Shown here in pieces: positions 1-7,941 of a stretch of 45,314 bases of DNA (its first letter is position 1; every line of letters starts with the position of its first letter). The notes beneath the pieces are model-generated. The model did no database searches. It had not been told where the DNA came from and saw only the letters and a program-made list of their open reading frames with translations. The translations under genes and the position numbers were made by a program. Source of the stretch: Flexilinea sp. (lineage in GTDB: Bacteria > Chloroflexota > Anaerolineae > Anaerolineales > Anaerolineaceae); assembly GCA_017432685.1 (NCBI GenBank), contig JAFRIR010000028.1, positions 1 to 45,314 of the forward strand, given 5' to 3'.

Positions 1-20
1 AGACAATAGTACACGGGGTT

Positions 21-719
21 CGACGCACACGAGGCCGGTTCGGATGTGCCAATGGTGATCCGCGTCCACAGTTTCGCTGCTGATCTCTCACCGCCCCGCG
101 TCTCAACCGCTGCTGAGGCACATCCGGCCCGGTCTCCGTGTGCTTTTGCGGATGCGGTGGGACAATGGCACGCAAGTAGATAGCACACAGGAGGCTGTCC
201 TTCTGTGCCTCTCGTGCGTCAGGATCTCATTGCACTCGCCGGTCAGGCCTTAGCGTCTCGGACTCACAGCTCTCATGGCACAGAAGGGCAGTCTCCGTGT
301 GCGGCACATTCCCGGGATTCGACAGGCCCCGTAAATGTTCTTTTCCCTCGCAAGTGGCCTATATCTGGGATTCGGCGCACACGAGGCCGGTTCGGATGTG
401 CCAATGGTCATCCGCATCCACAGTGCCGCTGCTGATCTCTCACCGTCCCTCGTCTCAACCGCTGCTGAGGCACATCCGGTCCGGTCTCCGTGTGCTTTTG
501 CGGAAGCGGTAGGACAATGGCACCTGATACGGCTGTCCCATATTACAGGCAAGAAGATAGCACACGGAAGGCTGTCCTTCTGTGCCTCTTTTGTGTCAGG
601 ATCTTACTACACTCGCCGGTCAGGCTGCAGCGTCATGGACTCACGGCTCTCATGGCACAGAAGGGCAGTCTCCGTGTGCGCCACATTCCAGAATTGGTGG
701 TTGACAAATGTTCTTTTTT
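21..719. repeat. Tandem duplication, about 352-bp period, two copies
   Basis: Copy 1 begins near 21 (CGACGCACACGAG) and copy 2 near 373 (CGGCGCACACGAG), and similarity continues to about 719. Both contain an inverted pair, GGCTGTCCTTCTGTGCC (193-209; 570-586) with GGCACAGAAGGGCAG (277-291; 654-668), followed by TCTCCGTGTGC. That ending resembles the GCAGACCTCGTGTGC core of the structured repeat family elsewhere in the window. Open frames here are in several registers and resemble no protein, so I treat 1-900 as noncoding repeat DNA. Confidence 0.75.
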
Positions 720-727
720 ATGGTAAA

Positions 728-756
728 GGGGGACGGTTCCGGGGTAACCGTCCCCC
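728..756. repeat. GGGGGACGGTT/AACCGTCCCCC hairpin
   Basis: Perfect 11-nt arms at 728-738 and 746-756 with a short loop. It is one of several copies in the window (2930, 13862 variant, 26862, and two inside the gene at 32309-33787). Confidence 0.75.
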
Positions 757-796
757 TGCCGTCGTCCCCATGCCGTCGTCGTCTGCTTATTTAAAA

Positions 797-828
797 CAAA
801 AAATCCGCCTTGAGAGATCAGACGGATC
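797..828 (-). terminator. Rho-independent terminator downstream of the 911-2566 gene
   Basis: Read on the minus strand, ATCCG (827-823) pairs with CGGAT (807-803) and is followed by a T-run (803-798). It lies about 85 nt past the minus-strand stop at 911. A second hairpin (846-869) sits between. Confidence 0.5.
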
Positions 829-845
829 ATCGTTTCCGGGCTTTT

Positions 846-869
846 GGATGCCCCCCGAAGGGGGCATCC
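846..869. terminator. Strong GC hairpin, 10-bp stem
   Basis: GGATGCCCCC (846-855) pairs with GGGGGCATCC (860-869) across a CGAA loop, 40 nt beyond the stop of the minus-strand gene. There is no T-run on the minus side, so it may be an RNA-stabilising end or part of a two-hairpin terminator. Confidence 0.5.
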
Positions 870-910
870 ATATTTTATTCAAATTTCGCCGGAATCAGTC
901 CTGCTGATGA

Positions 911-2566
911 TTATTTGGGGGCTGCGACACAATTGGTGTTATTGTGATCGGAGTAGACCTTACCGGTGATGTAGAAACCGTAGTCGGTGAAGTTGACAGC
1001 ACCGGTCATAGCTGTATCAGCATTCAGCTGGGACGGGACATCGGTGACCTTTGCGCGGCCGATGAGGATCACATCTTCGCCGGCGGGCAGTTCGATCTTG
1101 CTGCCATCAGCATCGATGGTGCTCAGGACCCAGTTCCAGGACATCGGGGTTCCGCCGTTGACAGCGACCGCGACGTGATCAAGATTGATGACTTCGTCCT
1201 TCATACCGTCGTTCTTCAGGCGGACAGCCATGTAAGCGTACTTACCGCATTTCTGATAGATACCCCAGAGGCCGCCCTCGTAGACACCGTAGGCGCCGGA
1301 GGCTTCGATGGCATCATCTTTTTCCATGCCGTAGAAGGTCATGAAGGGCTTCAAAGGATCCATGACGGAGAGGCGGGTCACCTTCGGGCACGGGAAGTCA
1401 ACAGGTTTAAAGAAATCTGTCACGAATTTATCCATACCACCGACACGGAAGTTGAACGGAATATCTGCTTCATCCCAGAAACGAAGGACTTTGCTGGGGA
1501 TATTCAAAGAGATATCAAAGCGAATCAACGCATTTTCAGTCAGAGCAATACCTTCTCCATATTTGCAATAGTCAGTACGCGGAGCGCCATTGGCATTATT
1601 GTAAATGGTGTATTTGCAGGTATAGTCTTTGACATGAGAATATTCCCAGGTAGAACCATCCCACATCGGGAAAATAATTTCCGCAGGAATTACAAAACGA
1701 GAATGGAAAGCAGAGTTCTTTTTACCGCCTTCGTTGGCAATTGTCGCCTGGAAGCGGGCTTCACCGGTATTCTGGTCATATTTCGCGCGGACAGCCGGGA
1801 GTTTGGAGCTAATAGAATAAGGATTCAAACTCAGTTGGCAATAATCCTTTTTCGGATCCAATGTGAAATCTGCCGGATACGCAGCTGTTCCTTTTGCGGT
1901 CCAACTCGGCTTATCAAAGAGTGCGGAAAATGTATTGGAGAAGGTTAATGCAACTTCTATTCCCTGTCCCGGTAAATCAGTCGGTTCTGAAATCACTTCT
2001 TCTGCATAGGCATAAATTGTCATTTTTGCAACACCCTTGCTGTTGAATTTCACGGAACGGCAATTATCGCCACCGGAGGAAGTGCATTTCGCAATGGAAA
2101 GCTTTTGATTAAGTCCGCTGTCATACTTTGCGGTAACAGTGAGATCCCTGATATAAGTGGTTTTCTTCGGACCATATTCTAATCCAATAGCTTCCCAACC
2201 GGACTCATTACCATCTCTCTTAAATTCAACATCGATTTTATAGAGTCCATCACCGCATGGATCAATGGAAGCTTTTACATCAAGAGAGTAAACGTCAACC
2301 GGAGCTTTTGCTTCAAGTTCAACGTCATCTAATGTAACCGCTTTCGGTTCAGGAAGATTCGGAATAACTTCCATGTCTTCATTTGACCACAGGAAATCGG
2401 AATCGATATCCGCGAAAAGATCCGGGAAGACAATATCAAGGTCAGAGAAGACTGTCAGGACAGTTTCTTCATCCCAGGTTTCTGTGAAGTCTGCTGCGAA
2501 GACTCCCACCGACATGCTCAGGATCGCTACCAGAGCCAACAAAATACTTAAAGTTTTCGTTTTCAT
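911..2566 (-). CDS. Secreted protein of unknown function (551 aa)
   Basis: I do not recognise a family. The protein opens with a clear Sec signal peptide (MKTKTLSILLALVAIL, hydrophobic to about residue 24, likely cleavage after VFA before ADFTE). The rest is acidic, rich in aromatic and beta-branched residues, with scattered cysteines that could pair outside the cell. There is no C-terminal anchor or sorting signal, so it is predicted to be released or loosely attached. The ATG at 2566 is preceded by ATGAGGTCAAAGC, a good ribosome-binding site. It is monocistronic: the upstream 450 bp are repeats and the next minus-strand gene ends at 3025. Function cannot be inferred from neighbours. Confidence 0.85.
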   Translation of the reverse strand: MKTKTLSILLALVAILSMSVGVFAADFTETWDEETVLTVFSDLDIVFPDLFADIDSDFLWSNEDMEVIPNLPEPKAVTLDDVELEAKAPVDVYSLDVKASIDPCGDGLYKIDVEFKRDGNESGWEAIGLEYGPKKTTYIRDLTVTAKYDSGLNQKLSIAKCTSSGGDNCRSVKFNSKGVAKMTIYAYAEEVISEPTDLPGQGIEVALTFSNTFSALFDKPSWTAKGTAAYPADFTLDPKKDYCQLSLNPYSISSKLPAVRAKYDQNTGEARFQATIANEGGKKNSAFHSRFVIPAEIIFPMWDGSTWEYSHVKDYTCKYTIYNNANGAPRTDYCKYGEGIALTENALIRFDISLNIPSKVLRFWDEADIPFNFRVGGMDKFVTDFFKPVDFPCPKVTRLSVMDPLKPFMTFYGMEKDDAIEASGAYGVYEGGLWGIYQKCGKYAYMAVRLKNDGMKDEVINLDHVAVAVNGGTPMSWNWVLSTIDADGSKIELPAGEDVILIGRAKVTDVPSQLNADTAMTGAVNFTDYGFYITGKVYSDHNNTNCVAAPK

Positions 2567-2755
2567 GCTTTGACCTCATTTCTCAACGAAATTTGATGAA
2601 TTTTCTTCCACCACCCTTTTTGAGGGGGCAGGTTAACTGATATTTGTGCAATATCAGTGCCAACCAGCAATATTTTGCCCAATGAATTTCGCAGTTTTTC
2701 TTTTGAGCATTTTTCGCTGTTCTTATTAGTTGCAAGGAAAATGCCAAAGGGGAAA

Positions 2756-2790
2756 GGAGTTAGGAGTTAGGGGTTAGGAATTAGGGAGTA
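2756..2790. repeat. Heptanucleotide repeat tract (TTAGGNN)
   Basis: GGAGTTA GGAGTTA GGGGTTA GGAATTA GGGAGTA: consecutive 7-nt units with fixed GG and variable inner bases. Confidence 0.8.
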
Positions 2791-2848
2791 ATGGTTTCGC
2801 ATCGCCGTCCTGTGGCTGAACATCCCAAGCCTCATTCGGCAATGGGAA

Positions 2849-2895
2849 CCTGCTCCGAAAGGTACAGGCTTCGCCTGGTTTAGATTCGGAGCAGG
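2849..2895. repeat. Long imperfect hairpin
   Basis: CCTGCTCCGAA (2849-2859) is inverted at 2885-2895, enclosing a smaller CAGGC-TTC-GCCTG hairpin near 2865-2877. Noncoding; role unknown. Confidence 0.55.
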
Positions 2896-2929
2896 AGCTT
2901 CGCCCCGGGGAAGCACTTAGCAATTAGAA

Positions 2930-2958
2930 GGGGGACGGTTCCGGGATAACCGTCCCCC
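2930..2958. repeat. GGGGGACGGTT/AACCGTCCCCC hairpin
   Basis: Second copy of the family seen at 728-756: arms 2930-2940 and 2948-2958. Together with the other tracts it fills the 2567-3024 gap, in which I see no gene. Confidence 0.75.
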
Positions 2959-2965
2959 CCATCTG

Positions 2966-2993
2966 AATAAAGAAAGACCGCGCAAGCGGTCCT
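2966..2993 (-). terminator. Rho-independent terminator of trpB
   Basis: On the minus strand GACCGC (2991-2986) pairs with GCGGTC (2981-2976) across a tetraloop and is followed by a T-rich run, 31 nt past the trpB stop. Confidence 0.75.
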
Positions 2994-3024
2994 CCCTAAT
3001 TTGAACTTTAAACTTTGAACTTTT

Positions 3025-4386
3025 TTACGCCTTCGGGAAATACTTTTGCAGTTCCTCATCCGTCGGAATGTAGTCTTCCATCTGACCGTTGTGGAACTTT
3101 TCGTAGGCGACCAGGTCGAAGTAACCGGTGCCGGTGAGACCGAAGAGAATGGTCTTTGCTTCACCGGTTTCCCTGCAGCGCAGCGCCTCATCAATGGCGC
3201 CCTTGATGGCATGGGAGCTTTCCGGAGCCGGCAGGATACCTTCAACTCGGGCAAACTGTTCGGCAGCTTCAAAGACTTCCGTCTGCTTGTAAGAGCGGGC
3301 TTCCATATAGCCATCATCATAGAGCTGGGACAAGATCGGGCTCATGCCATGATAACGCAGACCACCCGCATGGTTCGGGGCCGGGATGAAGTCGCAGCCC
3401 AGGGTGTACATCTTCGCCATCGGGCAGACCTTGCCGGTATCCGCGAAGTCATAGGCATAAACGCCGCGTGTGAAGCTCGGGCAGGATGCCGGTTCCACCG
3501 CGATGATGCGATAGTCCTGTTCTCCGCGCAGTTTTTCACCCATGAATGGGGCGATCAAACCGCCCAGGTTGGAACCGCCTCCGGCGCAGCCGATGATGAT
3601 GTCAGGTTTCTCACCGATCTTGTCAAAGGCTGCCTTGGTTTCCAAGCCGATCACAGATTGATGCAGCAGCACCTGGTTCAGCACCGAACCGAGCACGTAG
3701 CGGTAGCCCGGGTTGGAGACAGCCACTTCCACTGCCTCAGAAATCGCACAGCCGAGGGAGCCATTGGTTCCCGGATGCTCCTCAAGGATCTTGCGGCCGA
3801 TATTGGTATCCATGGAAGGAGACGGGGTGACGGAAGCGCCATAGGTGCGCATCACTTCACGGCGGAAGGGCTTTTGTTCATATGAGACTTTGACCATGAA
3901 GACCTTGCAGTCCAGATCAAAATAGGAACAGGCCATGGAAAGCGCGGTACCCCATTGTCCGGCGCCGGTTTCCGTGGTGACGCCCTTCAGTCCCTGCCTT
4001 TTGGCATAGTAGGCCTGGGCAATGGCGGAATTGAGTTTATGGGAGCCGGAGGTGTTGTTGCCTTCGAACTTGTAATAGATCTTCGCCGGCGTCTGCAGTT
4101 TCTTTTCCAAAAAGTAGGCACGGACCAGCGGAGAGGGACGGTACATCTTGTAGAAGTCGTAGATCTCCTGCGGAATCGGGAAGAATTTGCTGTCGTTGTC
4201 CAGTTCCTGGGCAACCAGTTCTTCACAGAAAACCGGCGTGAGTTCTTCGGCCTTCAGCGGTTTTTTAGTCCCGGGATTGATGAGCGGTGCGGGTTTGTTT
4301 TTCATGTCCGCACGGAGGTTGTACCAAGCGGTCGGCATCTCGTTTTCGTCGAGGTATGTTTTGTAGGGAATGTTATTGGTTGACAT
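3025..4386 (-). CDS. trpB: TrpB2-type tryptophan synthase beta chain
   Basis: PLP-dependent TrpB-like enzyme of the TrpB2/TIGR01415 group, 453 aa, longer than the usual 400-aa TrpB1. It should join indole (or indole made elsewhere) with serine to form tryptophan in the cytoplasm. Visible signatures are GNNTSGSHKLNSA with the PLP lysine at about K117, ETGAGQWGTALS at 139-150, and the phosphate-binding loop GCAGGGSNLGG at 266-276. No trpA lies nearby, as is common for TrpB2 genes. The start ATG at 4386 follows GGAGTAAAAA. Transcription appears to run from the promoter at 4946-4974 through a T-box leader, so expression should respond to uncharged tRNA. The leader's UGGC in the T-box and candidate UGG specifiers fit tRNA-Trp, which agrees with the enzyme call. 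TrpB2 could alternatively salvage indole or act on other beta-substitution substrates. Confidence 0.92.
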   Translation of the reverse strand: MSTNNIPYKTYLDENEMPTAWYNLRADMKNKPAPLINPGTKKPLKAEELTPVFCEELVAQELDNDSKFFPIPQEIYDFYKMYRPSPLVRAYFLEKKLQTPAKIYYKFEGNNTSGSHKLNSAIAQAYYAKRQGLKGVTTETGAGQWGTALSMACSYFDLDCKVFMVKVSYEQKPFRREVMRTYGASVTPSPSMDTNIGRKILEEHPGTNGSLGCAISEAVEVAVSNPGYRYVLGSVLNQVLLHQSVIGLETKAAFDKIGEKPDIIIGCAGGGSNLGGLIAPFMGEKLRGEQDYRIIAVEPASCPSFTRGVYAYDFADTGKVCPMAKMYTLGCDFIPAPNHAGGLRYHGMSPILSQLYDDGYMEARSYKQTEVFEAAEQFARVEGILPAPESSHAIKGAIDEALRCRETGEAKTILFGLTGTGYFDLVAYEKFHNGQMEDYIPTDEELQKYFPKA

Positions 4387-4403
4387 TTTTTACTCCTTCG
4401 TTT

Positions 4404-4436
4404 ATAGGGTTCAGGGTTCAGGGGCCAGGGTCCAGA
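4404..4436. repeat. Heptanucleotide tract
   Basis: GGGTTCA GGGTTCA GGGGCCA GGGTCCA: four 7-nt units between the T-box terminator and the trpB start, hence inside the trpB mRNA leader. Confidence 0.65.
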
Positions 4437-4439
4437 AAT

Positions 4440-4580
4440 ACAGAACGGAACACCCGGGCCAGTTATCTGCTGCAGCGAAGCCTGCACAGGTGACTGGAAT
4501 CCGCGCTGCGTCGCCTGTTTCTGAACAGTTACCTCCTGATTTTTATAACAGGACAGAAGTCCGGGAGACAGCAATGAATA
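4440..4580. repeat. Degenerate relative of the 104-bp structured repeat family
   Basis: Contains CTGAACAGTTAC (4531-4542), matching the terminal repeat of the 104-bp elements, plus GCAGCGAAGCCTGCACAGG resembling their hairpin. Full element boundaries are not preserved. It lies in the trpB leader downstream of the attenuator. Confidence 0.4.
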
Positions 4581-4642
4581 TGTGATGAAACTTCTGCAGG
4601 CGCTCAGCGCCAGCTGATTGAAAAATAAGACATAACTACTCC

Positions 4643-4682
4643 AAAAAAAAAGCCCGGCAATCATTTGATATTGATTGCCGGG
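4643..4682 (-). terminator. Attenuator terminator of the T-box leader
   Basis: Perfect 11-bp stem (4682-4672 with 4663-4653 on the minus strand) followed by nine Ts. It is the termination-state structure of the T-box switch. Confidence 0.88.
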
Positions 4683-4939
4683 ACAGATTATTCAAAACCT
4701 GCGGTGCCACCCCGCTTGGCGTCTGTGGACGCCCACTCTTGCATACCAACATATGCCGCCTTTTGTTTACGGAGAGTCCGCGCTCCGTCTTCCATACTCG
4801 GAAGGTCTGCCTTCCATTCCGGTCGCCCTCAGAAGCCCATTCAATATATACATTTCCTTCCGCGCTCTCACCACCGGCGGTTCTCTGTAAAGTCAAGCGG
4901 TATAATTTACTTACACTTCTTCAACGGTTTATGATGTTG
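4643..4939 (-). ncRNA. T-box riboswitch (probably tRNA-Trp) controlling trpB
   Basis: On the minus strand the T-box core GGGTGGCACCGC lies at 4714-4701, followed by a Rho-independent terminator (CCCGGCAATCA / TGATTGCCGGG, 4682-4653) and a T-run (4651-4643). Upstream is a Stem-I-like stretch with CAGAGAACCGCCGG then GGTGGTGAGAGCG. Mechanism (family knowledge): uncharged tRNA pairs with the specifier codon and with the T-box, stabilising an antiterminator. The variable T-box base is C (UGGC), which pairs with a G73 discriminator as in bacterial tRNA-Trp. UGG triplets that could be the specifier lie at 4816-4814 and 4839-4837; I cannot fold the RNA to decide between them. Confidence 0.9.
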
Positions 4940-4945
4940 AGCATG

Positions 4946-4974
4946 TTTATAAATCCCTTTTTATGTTTTGTCAA
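4946..4974 (-). promoter_or_regulatory. Sigma-70-type promoter for the T-box/trpB transcript
   Basis: On the minus strand TTGACA (4974-4969), a 17-nt spacer, then TATAAA (4951-4946). Transcription would begin near 4939, just upstream of Stem I. Confidence 0.8.
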
Positions 4975-4999
4975 TGAAATTTGGGAAAAGTGATGATTT

Positions 5000-5082
5000 C
5001 GGGGACGGGTCCCGCAGGGGCCTGTACCCACCGTCACAACCCTTGGATTAATGGGTACAGGCCCCTGCGGGACCCATCCCCG
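5000..5082. repeat. Large inverted repeat, 31-nt arms
   Basis: The arm at 5000-5030 (starting CGGGGACGGGTCCC) is the reverse complement of 5052-5082 with a single mismatch, around a 21-nt loop. It lies between the divergent trpB leader promoter and the rdgB promoter. A fragment of the arm (GGGGCCTGTACCC) recurs near 16631-16643. Confidence 0.85.
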
Positions 5083-5097
5083 GTGTGCAGTTCGTGT

Positions 5098-5126
5098 TTG
5101 CGTTTATTTCTGTTTGCGTTTATAAT
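5098..5126 (+). promoter_or_regulatory. Promoter for rdgB
   Basis: TTGCGT (5098-5103), 17-nt spacer, TATAAT (5121-5126). The start codon follows about 48 nt later. Confidence 0.7.
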
Positions 5127-5174
5127 GATAGACAAGTGAATTTTGCCGCACAGGCTGCGGAAAGGATTATACAG

Positions 5175-5780
5175 ATGAAAATATTGATTGGAACAAATAA
5201 CGCGCACAAAGCGCAGGAGATCCGCGACATGCTGCCGGAACATGAGATCGTACGGCCAAAGGATATCGGTTTGGACCTGGACGTGGACGAAAACGGCAAA
5301 ACCTTTGAAGAGAACGCGCTCATCAAAGCCCGTGCCTTCGCCAAAGCCTCCGGCATTGTGACCCTGGCGGATGACTCCGGTCTGGAAGTGGATTGTCTGA
5401 ACGGTGAACCCGGGATCTACTCCGCCCGTTATTGTCCCAAGCCCGGTGCCGATGACGCAGACCGGCGGCAATATCTGCTCCAAAACATCCGTGCATGCGG
5501 AGCGGAACGTCCCTGGCACGCCCGTTTTGTCTGCGAGATCGCAGTCGTTTTTCCGGGGGAGCACCGCACCATTCTTTCCCGCGGGACCTGTGAAGGGGAA
5601 ATCATCCCGGAGGAAAGAGGTCACTCCGGTTTCGGCTATGACCCGATTTTCTACAAACCGGACAAGGGAATGACCCTTGCCGAAATGACCGAAGAAGAGA
5701 AAAACGCCATCTCCCACCGCGGGAATGCGGTCAAAAAAATCGCGCCGCTGCTTGCGGAAGTCGAGGCGAATGAAGAATGA
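5175..5780 (+). CDS. rdgB: XTP/dITP diphosphatase (non-canonical purine NTP pyrophosphatase)
   Basis: Hydrolyses dITP, XTP and ITP to monophosphates, keeping deaminated purines out of nucleic acids; cytoplasmic house-cleaning enzyme of the HAM1/RdgB family. The 201-aa product has the family landmarks in order: ILIGTNNAHKAQEI at the N-terminus, LADDSGLEVDCLNGEPGIYS around 69-88, GFGYDPIF, and SHRGNA near the end. I chose ATG 5175 rather than an in-frame upstream ATG at 5085: it matches the family N-terminus and length and follows AAAGGATTATACAG. It has its own promoter at 5098-5126 and is probably co-transcribed with the serine dehydratase 77 nt downstream, although the gap is a heptamer tract. 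Confidence 0.95.
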   Translation: MKILIGTNNAHKAQEIRDMLPEHEIVRPKDIGLDLDVDENGKTFEENALIKARAFAKASGIVTLADDSGLEVDCLNGEPGIYSARYCPKPGADDADRRQYLLQNIRACGAERPWHARFVCEIAVVFPGEHRTILSRGTCEGEIIPEERGHSGFGYDPIFYKPDKGMTLAEMTEEEKNAISHRGNAVKKIAPLLAEVEANEE

Positions 5781-5848
5781 AGGATGTAGGATGTAGGATG
5801 TAGGATGTAGAATGCAGGATGTAGAATGCAGGATATAGGAAACAGGAG
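5780..5848. repeat. Heptanucleotide tract (GGATGTA type)
   Basis: Repeats of GGATGTA, drifting to GAATGCA and GGATATA, fill the spacer between rdgB and the serine dehydratase gene. Confidence 0.85.
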
Positions 5849-5857
5849 AAGCAGAGC

Positions 5858-7075
5858 ATGGATACCATCAAACATTTATTTCGGATCGGGTATGGTCCCA
5901 GCAGCTCCCACACAATGGGACCAAAACGGGCCGCTGAAATTTTCTATCACAAAAATCCAAACGCCAACCGTTATGTCGTCACACTTTACGGCAGCCTGGC
6001 AGCCACCGGTAAAGGACACATGACCGACAAAGCCATCAACGACGTGCTGGGCATTGAACGGACCACCATCATCTGGCAGCCCGACATCATGCTGCCCTAC
6101 CATCCGAACGGGATGGAATTCGAAGCATTCGATGAAGCCGGCGGCATCATCGATGACTGGACGGTTTACTCGGTCGGCGGCGGACGGATCGATGACAAAG
6201 GCGACCGCATCCCGCCGGAAACCATCAGCAACATCTATCCGCACCGAAACATGCGCGAGATCCAGAAATACCTGAATGAAACCGGCATGAACTTCTGGGA
6301 ATACGTGGAAGAATGCGAAGGCTCCGAGATCTGGGATTACCTCCGCGAGATCTGGCAGGTGATGAGTGACGCGGTGGACCGCGGGGTCCGCTCCGAAGGT
6401 GTGATCCCGGGCGGACTGGGCATCACCCGAAAGGCAAACCTCTATTTCCGCCGCTCCCAGCTCACCCGTGACGGATTTATCCATTCCACCCCAATGACGG
6501 CCTTTGCGCTGGCAGTTGCGGAAGAAAATGCCACCGGCGGCAGGATCGTCACCGCACCGACCTGCGGTTCCTGCGGTGTGCTGCCCGCTGTGCTGCGCTA
6601 TTTCCAGAAAAAGATGGATATCACCGAAACCAACATCCTGCGAGCCATCGCGACCGCCGGTGTTTTTGGCAATGTTGTGAAGCACAACGGTTCCATCTCC
6701 GGTGCGGAAGCAGGCTGTCAGGCGGAAATCGGTGTCGCCTGCGCCATGGGAGCTGCAGCGGCTTCCTACTTCTATTCCGGCTCCATCCGGCAGATCGAAT
6801 ATGCCGCAGAATCCGGGCTGGAACACCACCTGGGGCTCACCTGCGACCCGGTTGCCGGGCTGGTTCAGGTGCCCTGCATCGAGCGAAATGCCGCAGCAGC
6901 CAACTCCGCGCTCTTTTCCGCCCAGTTTGTGATGTTTTCTGATGGAGCTCACCGGGTCAGTTTTGATGATGTGATCGAAGTCATGATGCACACCGGCATC
7001 GACATGCCCCGGCTTTATCGTGAAACATCCGAAGGCGGCCTGGCAAAGGTTTACCGCATCCCCACGGGAGCGTAG
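5858..7075 (+). CDS. sdaA: L-serine dehydratase, iron-sulfur dependent, single chain
   Basis: Deaminates L-serine to pyruvate and ammonia with a catalytic [4Fe-4S] cluster; cytoplasmic and oxygen-sensitive, consistent with an anaerobe. The 405-aa protein combines the N-terminal beta domain (GYGPSSSHTMGP at 11-22; GSLAATGKGH) with the alpha/catalytic domain (TAPTCGSCGVLPAV, C236; SGAEAGCQAEIG, C287; TCDPVAGLVQVPC, C329 and C340). These cysteines are the expected cluster ligands plus one extra. It resembles the single-polypeptide SdaA/SdaB type rather than the split Firmicutes SdaAA/SdaAB. The ATG follows ACAGGAGAAGCAGAGC. Serine supply links it to TrpB chemistry, but it is on the opposite strand and separately controlled. 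Confidence 0.93.
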   Translation: MDTIKHLFRIGYGPSSSHTMGPKRAAEIFYHKNPNANRYVVTLYGSLAATGKGHMTDKAINDVLGIERTTIIWQPDIMLPYHPNGMEFEAFDEAGGIIDDWTVYSVGGGRIDDKGDRIPPETISNIYPHRNMREIQKYLNETGMNFWEYVEECEGSEIWDYLREIWQVMSDAVDRGVRSEGVIPGGLGITRKANLYFRRSQLTRDGFIHSTPMTAFALAVAEENATGGRIVTAPTCGSCGVLPAVLRYFQKKMDITETNILRAIATAGVFGNVVKHNGSISGAEAGCQAEIGVACAMGAAAASYFYSGSIRQIEYAAESGLEHHLGLTCDPVAGLVQVPCIERNAAAANSALFSAQFVMFSDGAHRVSFDDVIEVMMHTGIDMPRLYRETSEGGLAKVYRIPTGA

Positions 7076-7076
7076 T

Positions 7077-7139
7077 TCAGGTGTCAGGTATTAGGTATTA
7101 GGTGTTAGGTTTTAGGTTTTAGGTTTTAGGTTTTAGGAA
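7077..7139. repeat. Heptanucleotide tract (TTAGGTN)
   Basis: About nine units drifting from TCAGGTG and TTAGGTA to TTAGGTT, ending TTTTAGGAA directly before the ATG of the next gene, so the last unit is the only purine-rich stretch available as a ribosome-binding site. Confidence 0.85.
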
Positions 7140-7895
7140 ATGGATGCCAGGACAGCCTCGGAACTTCTTGAAATCAACCGGCGTTTTTACAGTGAATTCG
7201 GAGACGCATTCGCGGCCACCCGGCGCCGCATTCAGCCGGGCGTCAGCCGGGTGTTGCAAACCATCCCGGTACAGTCCGCTTCCGATTGGCTGGACCTGGG
7301 CTGCGGTTCCGGAGCTTTGGGCTGCATTTGGGCAGCCCAAAATCGTCAGGGTTCCTATACCGGGCTGGATTTCAGCGGGCCGCTGCTGCGGGAAGCGGAA
7401 AAAGTCACCGAAGGCCTTTCCGGCGAACAGCTGCAGATCCGCTATGTTCCCGGGGATCTGATGGATCCGGACTGGCCGGCGGTCCTCGCGGGGAGAAAAT
7501 TTGACGGTGTGCTGGCATTCGCTTCCCTGCATCATATCCCGGGGAAAGAAAATCATCTGCGGATCTTCCGGCAGGTCCATGAACTCCTCAAACCCGGCGG
7601 CACCTTCATCTTTTCCGTCTGGCAATTTCAGAATTCGCCGAAACTGATGCAGCGCATCCAGCCCTGGAGCAAAACCGAAATCGACGCGGGCGAACTTGAA
7701 GAAGGAGATACATTGCTCGACTGGCGCCACGCTTTGCCGGAGAATAAGGAAAAACAGGGTCTGCGCTACGTGCACCTGTTCCACGAGGACGAATTGAAAG
7801 AAATCGCCGAAGACTCCGGATTTGAGGTTTCAGACAGTTTTTATTCCGATGGAGCTGAAGGAAATCTGGGACTCTACATGATTTTAGGCAATTAG
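7140..7895 (+). CDS. Class I SAM-dependent methyltransferase, Trm9/ALKBH8-like
   Basis: A 251-aa Rossmann-fold methyltransferase. Motif I is WLDLGCGSGALG (50-61); an acidic motif II-like region and the post-motif LAFASLHHIPG follow; and the C-terminal RYVHLFHEDELKEIAEDSGF resembles the R-Y-x-H-L-F-x-x-x-E-L signature of Trm9/ALKBH8 tRNA wobble-uridine methyltransferases. Bacterial members of this group are mostly uncharacterised, so the substrate is uncertain and could be a small molecule. The start is ambiguous because the ATG at 7140 abuts a heptamer tract, but it gives a normal domain start. It is the third gene of a plus-strand run after rdgB and the serine dehydratase. Confidence 0.85.
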   Translation: MDARTASELLEINRRFYSEFGDAFAATRRRIQPGVSRVLQTIPVQSASDWLDLGCGSGALGCIWAAQNRQGSYTGLDFSGPLLREAEKVTEGLSGEQLQIRYVPGDLMDPDWPAVLAGRKFDGVLAFASLHHIPGKENHLRIFRQVHELLKPGGTFIFSVWQFQNSPKLMQRIQPWSKTEIDAGELEEGDTLLDWRHALPENKEKQGLRYVHLFHEDELKEIAEDSGFEVSDSFYSDGAEGNLGLYMILGN

Positions 7896-7938
7896 GATGC
7901 AGGATATGGAATTCAGGGGATAGGATATAGGAGTTAGG
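7893..7938. repeat. Heptanucleotide tract
   Basis: GGATGCA GGATATG GAATTCA GGGGATA GGATATA GGAGTTA GGAATAT; the GGAG of the penultimate unit is at ribosome-binding-site distance from the ATG at 7942. Confidence 0.75.
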
Positions 7939-7941
7939 AAT

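Noticed and set aside
335-907. A 190-codon plus-strand frame in the leading repeat region
   Set aside because: It crosses the 352-bp duplication, a hairpin and a terminator, and has no ribosome-binding site or domain.
944-1948. A 334-codon plus-strand frame
   Set aside because: It is antisense to the secreted protein at 911-2566, which has a signal peptide and ribosome-binding site; no protein-like features.
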